From JAJFUG01 sp964473155 (lineage in GTDB: Bacteria > Gemmatimonadota > Glassbacteria > GWA2-58-10): 58,527 bases of DNA. Shown here one piece after another: positions 7,709-17,281 of the stretch; the stretch's first letter is position 1, and each line of letters starts with the position of its first letter. A program made the translations under genes and the position numbers. The notes under the pieces were generated by a model that searched no databases, was not told the DNA's origin, and saw nothing but the letters and a program-made list of their open reading frames with translations. Location of the stretch: contig CAYYNT010000023.1 in NCBI GenBank assembly GCA_964473155.1, forward strand, positions 1 through 58,527. Direction: 5' to 3'.

Positions 7709-9840
7709 GCGTGCACCTCCCAGACCGCAATGCTCCTCGGAGCCATTTCCACGGTCATGCTGCCTTCCAGAACGCTGGTTTTGGCCTGCCCGTAAGCTGA
7801 AACCGTCAAACGCCCCTGGAAGAATATATCGCTCTTCTGCGGCCGATCGCTGCTGTTGGCGACAAACAGAAGCCCCCGGCCTTCCCTGTTGCTGAAAACA
7901 GACAGATCGAGGCTGGTGTTCGAGCGTGTAAAACGGGGCGATGCACCGAGAGTCTTGATCAGACGGCCGACTTCGTGGGGGCTTTCCATCTGTATCAGGC
8001 TGAGGTTTATCGACTGCGCCCGGCCCGCCGGAGCCAGATAATCGGATAAAGGCACCGCTCCGGAAAAAAAACTCTCGATCTGGAGGTTGCGGTGCAGGCC
8101 CTGGTCCATGAATGGACGGCCGGGCCCGAAAACCAGCGTGCCCCCGCCGTCTATGAACTTCCTTAAAGCATCCGCATCCTCACGGTATATGAAATCACCA
8201 CAGGCGAGTATCGCTATCTTGTATTGCGCCAGACGGTCAAGGGTGATGGCCGAATCGCCGCAGTCCCAGTCGAAACCAGTTTCCCGCATCAATTCCCCGG
8301 TCTGGTCCAGCCACAGCGAGCATGTTTCAGGGGAACAGCTCAATCCCAGGTCCACCGTTTCGTTGAACACTTCCCCACCAAGCGCAAGACCGTGTACATC
8401 CCGGCGGTGTTCAAGAGCTGCGGTCAGTTTGTCAAGCCCGCGGTCGAGAAGCACGATAATCTCAGCCTGTCTCTCATATTCATGCAGACGGCTTTCACGC
8501 AGAAAACTCAACACCCGGCGGACCGGCTCGTAATAATCATTGCGGACCAGGCAATTCCTTGTTAACGGCGCTCCAGTCCAGTTATCACATTCAGCCGCAA
8601 GATGGAAACTCAATCCACGTATTCCCTGCATGACTGCGGTCATAGAAATAAATTCGAACTCCTCCGGAATCACGCCCTCGCCACGGCTGTCTGTCGATGT
8701 TCCAAGACTCAGTCCGTAACGAAACGGGAACGGGCTTGTACCGGAGGCTTCCTTCGCGATCCAGCGCTCCTGATTGTAATTTGACGGGCCTGTTGCATTC
8801 CGGAAAAAACCAGCCAAAGAAACCGCTGACGAACTCCCCGCTTCTGCCGGATTGACCGTGAGACGTGAAGCAGAAGACAAGTCCGCGAAAACCGGCACAC
8901 CATCGATGCCCCGCTCTATCAGCATGTTGCCGAGGCTGTTCAACCATTCAGCCGCCGATATCTCCCGGAATTCAATCCAGTCGAGATGACGCGGCAGGTC
9001 GCGCGGGTTTTCCGCGTCAAAGCTCCGCGGCGGCTCCACTGTCTCGAATGAGGTGTACTCGCTGCCCCAGGCATTGTTCAGCTCCCCGATATCAATGTAC
9101 GCGCCGGTCAGCCAGAGACGGAATTTTTCCAGCGCGGCGGGGCTGTAATCGAAACTGTAAATGCATTGTACTTGTTCGCTCCTGAATATGCTCCAGCCTA
9201 CCTGAACCGCGGCCACCGGACCGCCCCGGGTAAGGAGATGCCTTGACAGGACCGGCGCCGCCCGGTCGAACCACAATCCAATTTCATCATTGAAAGTCCG
9301 GCTGAAAAAACTTGGCAGCGGGAACTGGCATGTCTGCTCATACTGGATTCTTAAATTGCCCGAACTGTCTTGCGCCGCTGACATCGTATCGAACAAAACC
9401 CGGCGCGGCATTCCCGCGAAAGCGATCCCCGGGCCAAGCGCCGGTCCGGGGACGGCGATCACCCGGATTCCGTTCTCGGATGCCAGGTTTAGAAATGCAT
9501 CGAGATCGAGTTCAGGCCGGCTCGAGCCAAAATCATAACCGCCTTCCTGCCGCTCGTGAAGCGACCAGGGGATCTCCAGGCTCAGGGTGCTCATTCCCAT
9601 GCGCGACAGACCGCTCATCAACTCCGGCCATCGAGCGCGATCATGACTCCAGTAGCGCACGGCGCCGCTGTACAGAGGGAACACCCGCCCGTCGATAACC
9701 AGGCCGTTGCGCCCCACGGAAACGCGCTTGCCCGATCCGCGGCAGGCGCTGCCCAGCATGAGCACGGACCCGGCCATCGCCGGGACTGCTCCCAGCGCGG
9801 TCAGAAAGTCTCTGCGGTTTATTCCCTTCCGGATATGCAT
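7705..9840 (-). CDS. Tat-exported lipoprotein, GH42/GH35-like, acid/base site lost
   Basis: A 711-residue protein. It opens with a twin-arginine signal (NRRDFLTAL, residues 8-16) and a lipobox LGSAC with Cys33, so it is probably a Tat-exported lipoprotein. Residues 45-135 resemble the first strands of beta-galactosidase TIM barrels (FPLYSGAVRYW, GMSTLSLEIPWSLHE). The stretch KFRLWLTGAYIDIGELNNAW (about 239-258) is typical of GH42. Further on, a GATase-like domain (KIAILACGDFIYREDADALR) matches the GH42 trimerisation domain. Where GH42/GH35 enzymes have the acid/base glutamate (NE in VQxxNE), this protein reads VQVGWS (212-217). A Glu in AKEASG could be the nucleophile. It may be a binding protein or a divergent enzyme. 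Neighbours are a transporter and an unknown protein. Confidence 0.78.
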   Translation of the reverse strand: MHIRKGINRRDFLTALGAVPAMAGSVLMLGSACRGSGKRVSVGRNGLVIDGRVFPLYSGAVRYWSHDRARWPELMSGLSRMGMSTLSLEIPWSLHERQEGGYDFGSSRPELDLDAFLNLASENGIRVIAVPGPALGPGIAFAGMPRRVLFDTMSAAQDSSGNLRIQYEQTCQFPLPSFFSRTFNDEIGLWFDRAAPVLSRHLLTRGGPVAAVQVGWSIFRSEQVQCIYSFDYSPAALEKFRLWLTGAYIDIGELNNAWGSEYTSFETVEPPRSFDAENPRDLPRHLDWIEFREISAAEWLNSLGNMLIERGIDGVPVFADLSSASRLTVNPAEAGSSSAVSLAGFFRNATGPSNYNQERWIAKEASGTSPFPFRYGLSLGTSTDSRGEGVIPEEFEFISMTAVMQGIRGLSFHLAAECDNWTGAPLTRNCLVRNDYYEPVRRVLSFLRESRLHEYERQAEIIVLLDRGLDKLTAALEHRRDVHGLALGGEVFNETVDLGLSCSPETCSLWLDQTGELMRETGFDWDCGDSAITLDRLAQYKIAILACGDFIYREDADALRKFIDGGGTLVFGPGRPFMDQGLHRNLQIESFFSGAVPLSDYLAPAGRAQSINLSLIQMESPHEVGRLIKTLGASPRFTRSNTSLDLSVFSNREGRGLLFVANSSDRPQKSDIFFQGRLTVSAYGQAKTSVLEGSMTVEMAPRSIAVWEVHA

Positions 9841-9858
9841 CTTCTCCGGCCCCGCTTG

Positions 9859-10815
9859 TCACAGTAGCACCTGCGCCAGACTGAAAAACAACGGCATGGT
9901 CAACAGGGCGATTATGTAGCATGAAACCAGAATTCCACAGACAAGATGCTCATCGCCGCCGAAATGCACCGCCTGAAGAGCCAGGCCTGTCGCCGGGGGC
10001 GAGGCCATTTCGAGCATCCAGAAAGCGTTCTCCAGCGGCCCGCTGCTCAAACTCGTGTATTTGAGCACGGCTAACATAAGCACCGGCACGGCCACAAGTT
10101 TGATCAGCGCCACCCGGGTGATGTTATATGCGGACGGCATCCGCTGGACGCGCAACGACCCGATAGTCAGTCCCAGAACGACCGTGGCCAGCGGCACGCA
10201 GGAACGCCCCACGAGTTCCACCGCGTTAACGAAAATTCCAGGAGTCCAGGAGCGCAGCCCGGTGAAAACAAGGAACATTGCGGTCAGAGTAGCCACGAAA
10301 GGCGTCGTTATCACTTGTCCGATTCTGAACCGGCTTCCCTTGCGGTGTGAGATCAGAAAGCTTCCGATGCTCCACAGAAGCGGGTTGTATGTCAGAAGAA
10401 GAAGAAACAGGTAAATCGAAAAACGGTGGAACTGCTCCGGAAACAGCACCTCACCGATAGGCAGCACCAGGTAGCCGGCGTTCTGAAAAGTGGTCAGGGC
10501 GCTCAAAGCCCGGCCGTGCTCTTGCTGATCCCGGAAAATAAACCAGGAGGGCGGCAGAACGGCCACCACCGTCAGGATGCCCATGAGCGGGAATTTCCAC
10601 CAATCCGGGTACTCCACGACGCTGAAATCGCGGATTATGCTGCTGAACACAAGACACGGCAGCGAAAGGTTAACGACAATTCCGCTCAGGGCGCGGATAT
10701 GGTTCTCATCAAACACTTTACGGCGCACCAGTAACGCTGAGGCCCCTATCACCAGAGCGATCTGGACCAATGCCGCCAGGGTGGCCAGAAAGGATGCACC
10801 AATCACCGAAAGCAA
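9859..10815 (-). CDS. AEC-family (auxin efflux carrier type) permease
   Basis: A 318-residue inner-membrane protein with about ten hydrophobic helices, divided by a short polar loop near the middle (HRKGSRFRIGQVITTPF). The N-terminal pattern, with NLSLPCLVFSS near residue 50, is that of AEC/PIN-like transporters, which export or import small organic anions in bacteria. The substrate is unknown. The start is TTG at 10815, supported by GGGAG six bases upstream. It is the first gene of a minus-strand operon with the GH42-like lipoprotein (18-base gap) and the unknown protein after it. Confidence 0.87.
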   Translation of the reverse strand: MLSVIGASFLATLAALVQIALVIGASALLVRRKVFDENHIRALSGIVVNLSLPCLVFSSIIRDFSVVEYPDWWKFPLMGILTVVAVLPPSWFIFRDQQEHGRALSALTTFQNAGYLVLPIGEVLFPEQFHRFSIYLFLLLLTYNPLLWSIGSFLISHRKGSRFRIGQVITTPFVATLTAMFLVFTGLRSWTPGIFVNAVELVGRSCVPLATVVLGLTIGSLRVQRMPSAYNITRVALIKLVAVPVLMLAVLKYTSLSSGPLENAFWMLEMASPPATGLALQAVHFGGDEHLVCGILVSCYIIALLTMPLFFSLAQVLL

Positions 10816-11128
10816 ACGGCGCTCCCGTTCAAGTGTAGAACAGCCTTATCCGGAAATGACTCATATTATTTACAAGGAAAATAAAAGATAGCTTTTTGAC
10901 AGTATTTATACAAGAAGCTCGGGTGACTGTCATCTGGTGCAAAGTCTGTTGAACAGAGACCCTCGGAGCCTGTTCTTTTGATTCCCCGGATAAAAGAATT
11001 GACAGCCCGGTCTCATTTTCATACTTAATACACAATGCATCATCAAGGGCTTTCTGTTCACGCAAACTCAAACAGAACCGCCTGTGAGTCACCGTTTGCC
11101 CAAAAAGGCGACGCCACCCGGAGATAGA
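10816..11128. other. Divergent AT-rich promoter region
   Basis: About 310 bases separate the divergent AEC and lpd genes. The sequence is AT-rich and lacks a credible gene. On the plus strand TTGACA at 10999-11004 is a good -35 for lpd, but the hexamer at the right distance (TACTTA, 11022-11027) is weak. The minus-strand promoter is listed separately. I see no RNA structure. Confidence 0.4.
10885..10913 (-). promoter_or_regulatory. Candidate promoter for AEC operon
   Basis: On the minus strand TTGTAT (10913-10908), 17 bases, then TATCTT (10890-10885). Transcription would start near 10878, some 60 bases before the TTG start codon. Confidence 0.45.
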
Positions 11129-12526
11129 ATGGCTGAGAGAACGGATCATTTCGACGTGCTTGTCCTGGGCGGAGGTCCTGGAGGTTACGTGGCGGCAATC
11201 CGCGCCGCACAGCTCGGACGCAGCGTGGCCCTCGTCGAGCGCGAGGCCCTGGGCGGCGTGTGCCTTAACTGGGGTTGCATCCCCAGCAAGGCCCTTCTGC
11301 GCAGCGCCCAGCTCTACCTTGACATCCGGCGGGCGGAGGAGTTCGGCCTGAGCGCCGGGGAACCGGATTTCGACTGGAGCGCAATCGTCCTGCGCAGCCG
11401 CAGGATCGCCGACCGTAGCCGCCGTGGCGTGCAGTACCTGATGAAGAAAAACGGCGTCGCCGTATTCGAGGGACAGGGAGCGCTGCTTGGCCGCGGGCAG
11501 GTGGGGATTAAAAGCGAAAACGGCGAGAAGATGATCTCGGCCGGTGACATCATCCTGGCCGTGGGCGGTCATCCCCGCAGCCTACCGGGACTGGAAGTTG
11601 ACCGCGGCGTGATCACCAGCCGTGAGGCGCTGGCGCTGGAAAGTCTACCGCGTTCCATCCTGATCGTGGGCGCGGGAGCTATCGGGATAGAATTCGCCCA
11701 TCTCCTGAATGCTTTCGGCGTAAACGTGACCGTGGTTGAACTGCTCGACCGTATCCTTCCGCTCGAAGATGAGGAAGTCAGTGAAGAGCTGCGGAAGATA
11801 TTCACCAAACGCGGCATCCGTTTTCTGACCGGAGCGAAAGTCATCGGCGTGTCGCGGGAGGACGGGAACTGCCGGGTCACGATAGAATCCGGCGTTGACA
11901 ATACAGTGGTGGAAGCTGAAAAAATTCTTCTGGCCGCGGGTGTGACAGGCAATATCGACGGGATCGGACTGGAGAACGCCGGGGTGGAGACCGCGCGCGG
12001 ATTCATCCGGGTGGACGAGGCTTATCGCACCACCGCCGCGGGAATAAGCGCAATCGGTGACTGTATCGGCGCGCCTCTTCTGGCCCATGCCGCATCAAAA
12101 GAAGCCCTGATGGCGGTCGACGCCCTGGCTGGAAAGGCGTTCCGGAAAATAGACCCCTCCATGGTTCCCGGAGCGATCTATTGCGAGCCGCAGGTGGCAA
12201 GTCTCGGACTGACTGAAAAGAAAGCGCTGGAATCCGGATACAAGGTCCGGGTTGGACGTTTTCCGTTCCGTCCGCTCGGTAAAGCCCTGGCCTCCGGCAA
12301 TACAGAGGGCTTTGTCAAAATCCTTGCTGACGAGTCCAGCGGCAAGCTGCTTGGAGCGCATATAATCGGGCCGGAGGCGGCCGAGCTGATACCCGAGGTT
12401 TCGCTTGTCCGCTGGCTGGACCTGGATGCATCCGTATTACACGAGGCGATACACCCGCACCCCACGCTCTCGGAGGCCCTTGCGGAAGCGTCCGCCGGTT
12501 GCCTGGGCCAGGCTATTCATCTCTGA
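11129..12526 (+). CDS. lpd: Dihydrolipoamide dehydrogenase
   Basis: A 465-residue flavoprotein with an N-terminal FAD-binding GGGPGG motif, the redox disulfide in GGVCLNWGCIPSK, an internal NAD-binding GAGAIG motif, and the C-terminal active-site HPHPTLSEA. It reoxidises the lipoyl arm of 2-oxoacid dehydrogenases or the glycine cleavage system, passing electrons to NAD. The ATG at 11129 is preceded by GGAG; the frame opens earlier at 11084 without a good site. No E1 or E2 genes are nearby. The next operon encodes NADH dehydrogenase, which would consume the NADH produced. Confidence 0.95.
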   Translation: MAERTDHFDVLVLGGGPGGYVAAIRAAQLGRSVALVEREALGGVCLNWGCIPSKALLRSAQLYLDIRRAEEFGLSAGEPDFDWSAIVLRSRRIADRSRRGVQYLMKKNGVAVFEGQGALLGRGQVGIKSENGEKMISAGDIILAVGGHPRSLPGLEVDRGVITSREALALESLPRSILIVGAGAIGIEFAHLLNAFGVNVTVVELLDRILPLEDEEVSEELRKIFTKRGIRFLTGAKVIGVSREDGNCRVTIESGVDNTVVEAEKILLAAGVTGNIDGIGLENAGVETARGFIRVDEAYRTTAAGISAIGDCIGAPLLAHAASKEALMAVDALAGKAFRKIDPSMVPGAIYCEPQVASLGLTEKKALESGYKVRVGRFPFRPLGKALASGNTEGFVKILADESSGKLLGAHIIGPEAAELIPEVSLVRWLDLDASVLHEAIHPHPTLSEALAEASAGCLGQAIHL

Positions 12527-12611
12527 GGAGTTGACGCTTGAATCAGTCCGTTCCGCCGTAACACCCGAGCCGTCAGATCAGTTTAATTACAGTTAGAATC
12601 TGCCGGGCTTT

Positions 12612-12642
12612 TTGCTGGACAAATGCCTTGCCGGACTATAAA
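12612..12642 (+). promoter_or_regulatory. Candidate promoter for nuo operon
   Basis: TATAAA (12637-12642) forms a good -10 about 60 bases before nuoA. The best -35 is TTGCTG at 12612-12617, with a long 19-base spacer. The gap between lpd and nuoA is 174 bases, enough for an independent promoter. Confidence 0.4.
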
Positions 12643-12700
12643 ATGAAATGACCGATGCCGGCCATGAAACCCCTTGTCTCAAGGAAAACAGGCTGATCAG

Positions 12701-13057
12701 ATGCATGCATTCATACCGGTTCTAATCACAATAGCTGTGGCGGCGCTGATGGTTGGAGCGGCCCTTGGTTTTGCGGCGCTGGCCGGGCCGCGGCCAAAGA
12801 CCGACAGCATCAAGGAAACGCCTTTCGAATGCGGCAAGGTCCCGTTCGAGGAGCCGGGCCGTCCTCTCCCTGTGCATTTCTATGTCACGGCCATCCTTTT
12901 CATCGTCTTCGATATTGAAGTAGTTTTCCTCTACCCCTGGGTCGCCGCCCGTAGCACAGCCGGCGCATATGGCCTGCTCGCCGTCTTGTTTTTCCTGTTC
13001 CTGCTGACTTTCGCCCTGGTTTACGAATGGTTAAAGGGGGGAATGGAATGGCGCTGA
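12701..13057 (+). CDS. nuoA: NADH-quinone oxidoreductase subunit A
   Basis: A 118-residue membrane subunit with three hydrophobic helices and the conserved loop FECG (in KETPFECGKVPFEEP), followed by FDIEVVFLYPW, both diagnostic of NuoA. It sits in the membrane arm next to NuoH and the quinone site. The ATG at 12701 gives the standard length; a TTG at 12674 would add nine residues with no better binding site. It overlaps nuoB by ten bases. Confidence 0.95.
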   Translation: MHAFIPVLITIAVAALMVGAALGFAALAGPRPKTDSIKETPFECGKVPFEEPGRPLPVHFYVTAILFIVFDIEVVFLYPWVAARSTAGAYGLLAVLFFLFLLTFALVYEWLKGGMEWR

Positions 13058-13524
13058 GACCGCTGCTGGGTGGAGACAACTGGATCACGACACGCCTGGA
13101 CAGAGTAGTCGGCTGGGCGCGGAAGTATTCCGTGTTCCCCTACCCGTTCGTCACCGCCTGCTGCGGCATGGAATACATGTCTCTCTCCAGCTCGCATTAC
13201 GATCTGGACCGTTTCGGCATGGCATTCCCGCGTTTCACGCCCCGTCAGGCCGACCTCCTTTTCGTTGTCGGGACGATCAGCCACAAGATGGCCCCGGTGC
13301 TGCGGAGGGTCTACGATCAGATGTGCGAACCCAAGTGGGTCATCGCGTTCGGCGTCTGCACCTGCACCGGCGGTTTCTACGACAATTACGCCACTGTCCA
13401 GGGCATCGATACGATCATTCCGGTGGATGTCTATATTCCGGGTTGCCCGCCGCGTCCTGAAACCGTGATCCAGGGAATGATGTTGTTGCAGGAAAAGATC
13501 GCCAGCCAGAAACAGGAATACTGA
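13048..13524 (+). CDS. nuoB: NADH-quinone oxidoreductase subunit B
   Basis: A 158-residue subunit that carries cluster N2, the last iron-sulfur centre before quinone. The ligand pattern is present: ACCGMEY with the adjacent cysteine pair, GVCTCTGG and GCPPRPE. The ATG at 13048 has AGGGGGG six bases upstream. The start lies inside the end of nuoA, so translation is probably coupled. Confidence 0.95.
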   Translation: MALRPLLGGDNWITTRLDRVVGWARKYSVFPYPFVTACCGMEYMSLSSSHYDLDRFGMAFPRFTPRQADLLFVVGTISHKMAPVLRRVYDQMCEPKWVIAFGVCTCTGGFYDNYATVQGIDTIIPVDVYIPGCPPRPETVIQGMMLLQEKIASQKQEY

Positions 13525-13581
13525 GTTTCCATTTTTATGAAACCAGACAGCGTGTGGCGTATAATCACAGAGCGAATCTGA

Positions 13582-14073
13582 ATGATAGAACCGGTTGAAA
13601 ACAGCACTCTCCAGAGCCTGAGCCGGAAATTCGGCGCAAGCGTGATCCAGTCCGGTCAGGACAAGGGCGACCTCGTGGCAGTTGTCGAGCGCGGCAGGCT
13701 GCACGAGATAATTTCATATTTGCGTGACAGCCACGAGTTGGATTTCAACATGCTGATCGATCTTTGCGGGGTGGACTACCTTCCGCGCAAGCCGCGGTTC
13801 GAGGTGGTCTATCAGGTGCACAGCCTGGAGCGCAACGAGCGTCTGCGCCTCAAGGTTCTCGTCCCTGAGGATGACTGCCGCGTGTCCACGATCAGCGACC
13901 TCTACCCGGTGGCCGACTGGCTGGAGCGCGAGTGCTGGGACATGTTCGGCGTTGTGTTCGAGGGTCATCCCAACCTCAAGCGCCTGCTGATGTACGAGCC
14001 CTTTGCCGGTCATCCCCTGCGCAAGGATTACCCGATCAACCGCCGTCAGCCGCTGATAGGGCCAAACAACTGA
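13582..14073 (+). CDS. nuoC: NADH-quinone oxidoreductase subunit C
   Basis: A 163-residue protein with the 30-kDa-subunit signature ERECWDMFGVVFEGHPNLKR and the C-terminal LRKDYPINRRQP. It forms part of the hydrophilic connecting module next to NuoD. Here it is separate from NuoD, unlike the fused NuoCD of E. coli. The 57-base gap from nuoB holds no terminator. The ATG has only a weak ribosome binding site. Confidence 0.94.
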   Translation: MIEPVENSTLQSLSRKFGASVIQSGQDKGDLVAVVERGRLHEIISYLRDSHELDFNMLIDLCGVDYLPRKPRFEVVYQVHSLERNERLRLKVLVPEDDCRVSTISDLYPVADWLERECWDMFGVVFEGHPNLKRLLMYEPFAGHPLRKDYPINRRQPLIGPNN

Positions 14074-14091
14074 CTGAAAAGCACGGTGCGC

Positions 14092-15462
14092 ATGGATTAT
14101 CATAAAACAGCGGAAACCGCCTCCGGCCAGACAGGCCAGCGCCGGACCGAAAACATGTTTCTCAATGTGGGTCCTTCTCACCCGGCCATGCATGGCGTCA
14201 TTCACATCATTACCGAGCTGGAGGGGGAGATTGTGCGCGGGGCCGAGGTTGAGATCGGCTACCTGCACCGCTGTTTCGAGAAGGACGTGGAGAACGTGAG
14301 CTGGACCATGGCCTTCCCCTATACGGACCGGCTCAACTATGTAAGCTCGATGCTGAACAACGTGGGTTGGGCCATGGCCGCAGAGAAGCTGTTCGGCGTG
14401 ACAGTTCCCGAACGCTGCCAGTACGTGCGCGTGATTGTCTCCGAAATATCCCGCATAGTCGATCACCTGACCTGTATCGGCGCCTCGGCCATGGAACTGG
14501 GCGCAATGACCGCCTTCCTCTATTTCATGAAAGCCCGCGAATACCTCTACGACCTGATCGAGTGGATATCGGGCGGAAGGATCATGGCCACCTATGTGCG
14601 GATCGGAGGGGTCAAGGCCGATCTGCCCGAGGGGTTCGAGAAGAAAGCGCCCGGAGTGTTGAAAAAGGTCAACGAGGTGATCGACGAGGTGGACAAGCTC
14701 CTCACCCGCAACCGTATCTTTTTCGACCGTATGAAAGATATCGGCGTTCTGAGCCGGGAGCGTTCACTGGCCTACGGGATAACCGGCCCGCTGATCCGCG
14801 CCGTGGGCGTGCCGTATGACATCCGCCGGGTAAAGCCCTATCTGGTTTACGATAAACTGGATTTCGAGATTCCGGTGGTGGACGACGGTGACAACTATGC
14901 CCGTTACCTGGTGCGGATGGAAGAGATGCGCCAGAGTATCCGAATCATCCTCCAGGCCCTGGACAAGATGCCTGCCGGGGCGGTGGCGGTGGACGCCTAT
15001 GGGCGCGAGCTGACCGGGGCGCAGATGGTGGAGGAGTTCAAGCGCGCGCGCGTAGCCGACAACGTCGGCTCCAAGGCCAGGGTGGACCTGACCCTGGACG
15101 GGACGGACAGGGTGACGGCGGAGGGAGTCAACCGCACCACGGACAGGCGGATGATGCTGCCGTCCAAGGAAGAGACCTACGGCAACATCGAGGGACTGAT
15201 GGGGCATTTCATGCTCATCATGGACAACTGGGGCGTCCGTCCGCCCGTGGGCGAAACCTATCATGCGGTGGAAGGGGCCAACGGTGAACTGGGGTTCTTC
15301 ATGGTCTCCAGCGGCGAGGGCCGTCCCTGGCGCGCGCATTGCCGCGGCCCGTGTTTCTTCCCCATGGCCGCTCTGCACGAAATGCTGACCGGCGGCATGG
15401 TGGCCGATATCATACCGACTTTCGGCTCGATTAACATGATCGCGGGAGAGTTGGACCGTTAA
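14092..15462 (+). CDS. nuoD: NADH-quinone oxidoreductase subunit D
   Basis: A 456-residue 49-kDa-type subunit. The quinone-pocket motif GPSHPAMHGV lies near the N-terminus and the C-terminus ends IIPTFGSINMIAGELDR; the internal motif GYLHRCFEK is also present. It forms the quinone chamber with NuoB. The start is ATG at 14092 or GTG at 14086; neither has a strong binding site, and the choice changes only two residues. Confidence 0.94.
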   Translation: MDYHKTAETASGQTGQRRTENMFLNVGPSHPAMHGVIHIITELEGEIVRGAEVEIGYLHRCFEKDVENVSWTMAFPYTDRLNYVSSMLNNVGWAMAAEKLFGVTVPERCQYVRVIVSEISRIVDHLTCIGASAMELGAMTAFLYFMKAREYLYDLIEWISGGRIMATYVRIGGVKADLPEGFEKKAPGVLKKVNEVIDEVDKLLTRNRIFFDRMKDIGVLSRERSLAYGITGPLIRAVGVPYDIRRVKPYLVYDKLDFEIPVVDDGDNYARYLVRMEEMRQSIRIILQALDKMPAGAVAVDAYGRELTGAQMVEEFKRARVADNVGSKARVDLTLDGTDRVTAEGVNRTTDRRMMLPSKEETYGNIEGLMGHFMLIMDNWGVRPPVGETYHAVEGANGELGFFMVSSGEGRPWRAHCRGPCFFPMAALHEMLTGGMVADIIPTFGSINMIAGELDR

Positions 15463-15484
15463 GCACTTTTTCGGCGGACAGAGG

Positions 15485-15970
15485 ATGAAAAGCGATAAAC
15501 CCGTCTCGTTCAGCGAACAGCAGCTCAACCTTATCCGGAGCATGATGGAGCGCCTTCCGGACCGCAAGGCTGCGCTGGGCGATGTAATACATATGGCCAT
15601 CGAGGAGTTCGGGCATGTGAATCCCGAGGCCGAACAGTATATTGCGGGCCTGATGGACCTGCCGGCCAGTTTTGTCCACGAGGTGGTCACTTTCTACAAT
15701 ATGTATATCCAGGAACCGGTGGGCCGTCACCACCTGATGCTCTGCGACAATGTGAGTTGCATGCTCTGCGGGGCCGAGGGACTGGTGGCCCATCTTAAAG
15801 AACGCCTCGGCATTGCTCCGGGAGAGACCACGGCGGATGGCAAATTCACGCTCTGGACCGTGGAATGCCTGGGGGCCTGCGAAATGGCCCCGGTGGTGCT
15901 GGTGGATCATAAGTTCTACGGCAACCTTACTGTGAAAAAACTGGACGAGCTGCTCGACAGCCTGGAGTGA
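15485..15970 (+). CDS. nuoE: NADH-quinone oxidoreductase subunit E
   Basis: A 161-residue thioredoxin-like [2Fe-2S] subunit (cluster N1a). The four cysteine ligands appear as CDNVSC and VECLGAC. EVVTFYNMY, a family hallmark, precedes them. It belongs to the NADH-oxidising module with NuoF and NuoG. It ends four bases before nuoF. Confidence 0.95.
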   Translation: MKSDKPVSFSEQQLNLIRSMMERLPDRKAALGDVIHMAIEEFGHVNPEAEQYIAGLMDLPASFVHEVVTFYNMYIQEPVGRHHLMLCDNVSCMLCGAEGLVAHLKERLGIAPGETTADGKFTLWTVECLGACEMAPVVLVDHKFYGNLTVKKLDELLDSLE

Positions 15971-15973
15971 TAG

Positions 15974-17281
15974 ATGGCGCAGGTGAAACTGATCTCGAAA
16001 TATCTCGAAACGCCGGGATGCGAAAGCCTGCCGGTTTTCGAGGCCAGCGGCGGATACTCCCGCCTGAGGCGCGTGGTCGAGGAGAACTGGCCGAGTCAGA
16101 AAATCATCGACACGGTTAAGGCCTCCAGCCTGCGCGGCCTGGGTGGAGCGGGCTTCCCAACCGGCATGAAATGGGGTTTCGTGCCGCGTGACGCCGAGGG
16201 GCCAAAATACATAGCGGTCAACGCGGATGAGTCGGAACCCGGAACCTTCAAGGACCGCCATATCCTGATGCGCGCACCGCACCTTCTGATCGAGGGACTT
16301 GTCATCGCCGCTCTGGCGGTCAGGGCGGATGAGGTGTTCATCTACATCCGCGGGGAATACTGGGAGCCTTACAGGGTGCTGAAAAAGGCGCTCGAAGAGG
16401 CGAAAAAGTCCGGTTACGCCGGTGACAGGATACTGGGGAGCGAACACAGCGTTCACGTGACAATCCATCGAGGTGCAGGGGCCTATATCTGCGGCGAGGA
16501 AACCGCCCTTCTCACCAGCCTGGAGGGCTACAAGGGCTGGCCCAAGCTCAAGCCGCCATTCCCGGCGGTCAAGGGCCTGTTCCGGCGTCCGACCCTGGTC
16601 AACAACGTGGAGACTCTCGCTTACATACCGGTCGTGCTGGAAACAGGCCCCGAGCAGTTCGCCGCTCTCGGAGTAGAGCGCAACGGCGGAGCGCGCCTGT
16701 TCGGTGTGAGCGGCCATGTAAACCGCCCCGGAATCTACGAGTGCTCACTGGGCACGCCCATGCGCGAGGTGATATACGAGCTGGCCGGCGGTATCCGCGA
16801 CGGCAGGCGGCTTAAGGCGGTGATCCCGGGCGGAAGTTCCTGCCCGGTTCTCACCGCGGATGAGATAGATGTCCCGCTGGATTTCGACAGCCTGGCGAAG
16901 ATCGGCTCCATGCTCGGCTCCGGCGGGATGATTGTCATGGACGAGGACACGGACATGGTCAAGGTCCTCTACAGGATCTGCCAGTTCTATGCGAACGAGT
17001 CCTGCGGCCAGTGCACTCCCTGCCGCGAAGGCACCGGCTGGATGACCCGGATCATGGAGCGCGTATACCGGGGGGACGGCACGAGCCAGGACCTGGACAA
17101 TCTGGTTGATATCGCGGAGATGATCGGCGGCAACACGATCTGCCCGCTGGGAGACGCCGCGTCGCTGCCGGTGATGAGCTTTATCCGCAAGTTCAGGCCG
17201 GAATTCGAGGCCCGTCTTTCACGCAAGTACGTTCCTTCGGGAGAAGTTTCCAGGCCGGGAGCGGAAGGAGCTGCACGGTGA
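15974..17281 (+). CDS. nuoF: NADH-quinone oxidoreductase subunit F
   Basis: A 435-residue NADH- and FMN-binding subunit. The NADH-binding glycine-rich segment is LRGLGGAGFPTGMKW, the FMN site is GAGAYICGEETAL, and the N3 [4Fe-4S] ligands sit in ESCGQCTPCREG with a later cysteine in NTICPLGD. This is the entry point of electrons from NADH. GGAG lies six bases before the ATG. The stop overlaps the GTG start of nuoG by four bases. Confidence 0.96.
   Translation: MAQVKLISKYLETPGCESLPVFEASGGYSRLRRVVEENWPSQKIIDTVKASSLRGLGGAGFPTGMKWGFVPRDAEGPKYIAVNADESEPGTFKDRHILMRAPHLLIEGLVIAALAVRADEVFIYIRGEYWEPYRVLKKALEEAKKSGYAGDRILGSEHSVHVTIHRGAGAYICGEETALLTSLEGYKGWPKLKPPFPAVKGLFRRPTLVNNVETLAYIPVVLETGPEQFAALGVERNGGARLFGVSGHVNRPGIYECSLGTPMREVIYELAGGIRDGRRLKAVIPGGSSCPVLTADEIDVPLDFDSLAKIGSMLGSGGMIVMDEDTDMVKVLYRICQFYANESCGQCTPCREGTGWMTRIMERVYRGDGTSQDLDNLVDIAEMIGGNTICPLGDAASLPVMSFIRKFRPEFEARLSRKYVPSGEVSRPGAEGAAR

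Noticed and set aside
12527..12611. Terminator after lpd
   Set aside because: There is a CTTTTTG run but no complementary stem before it.
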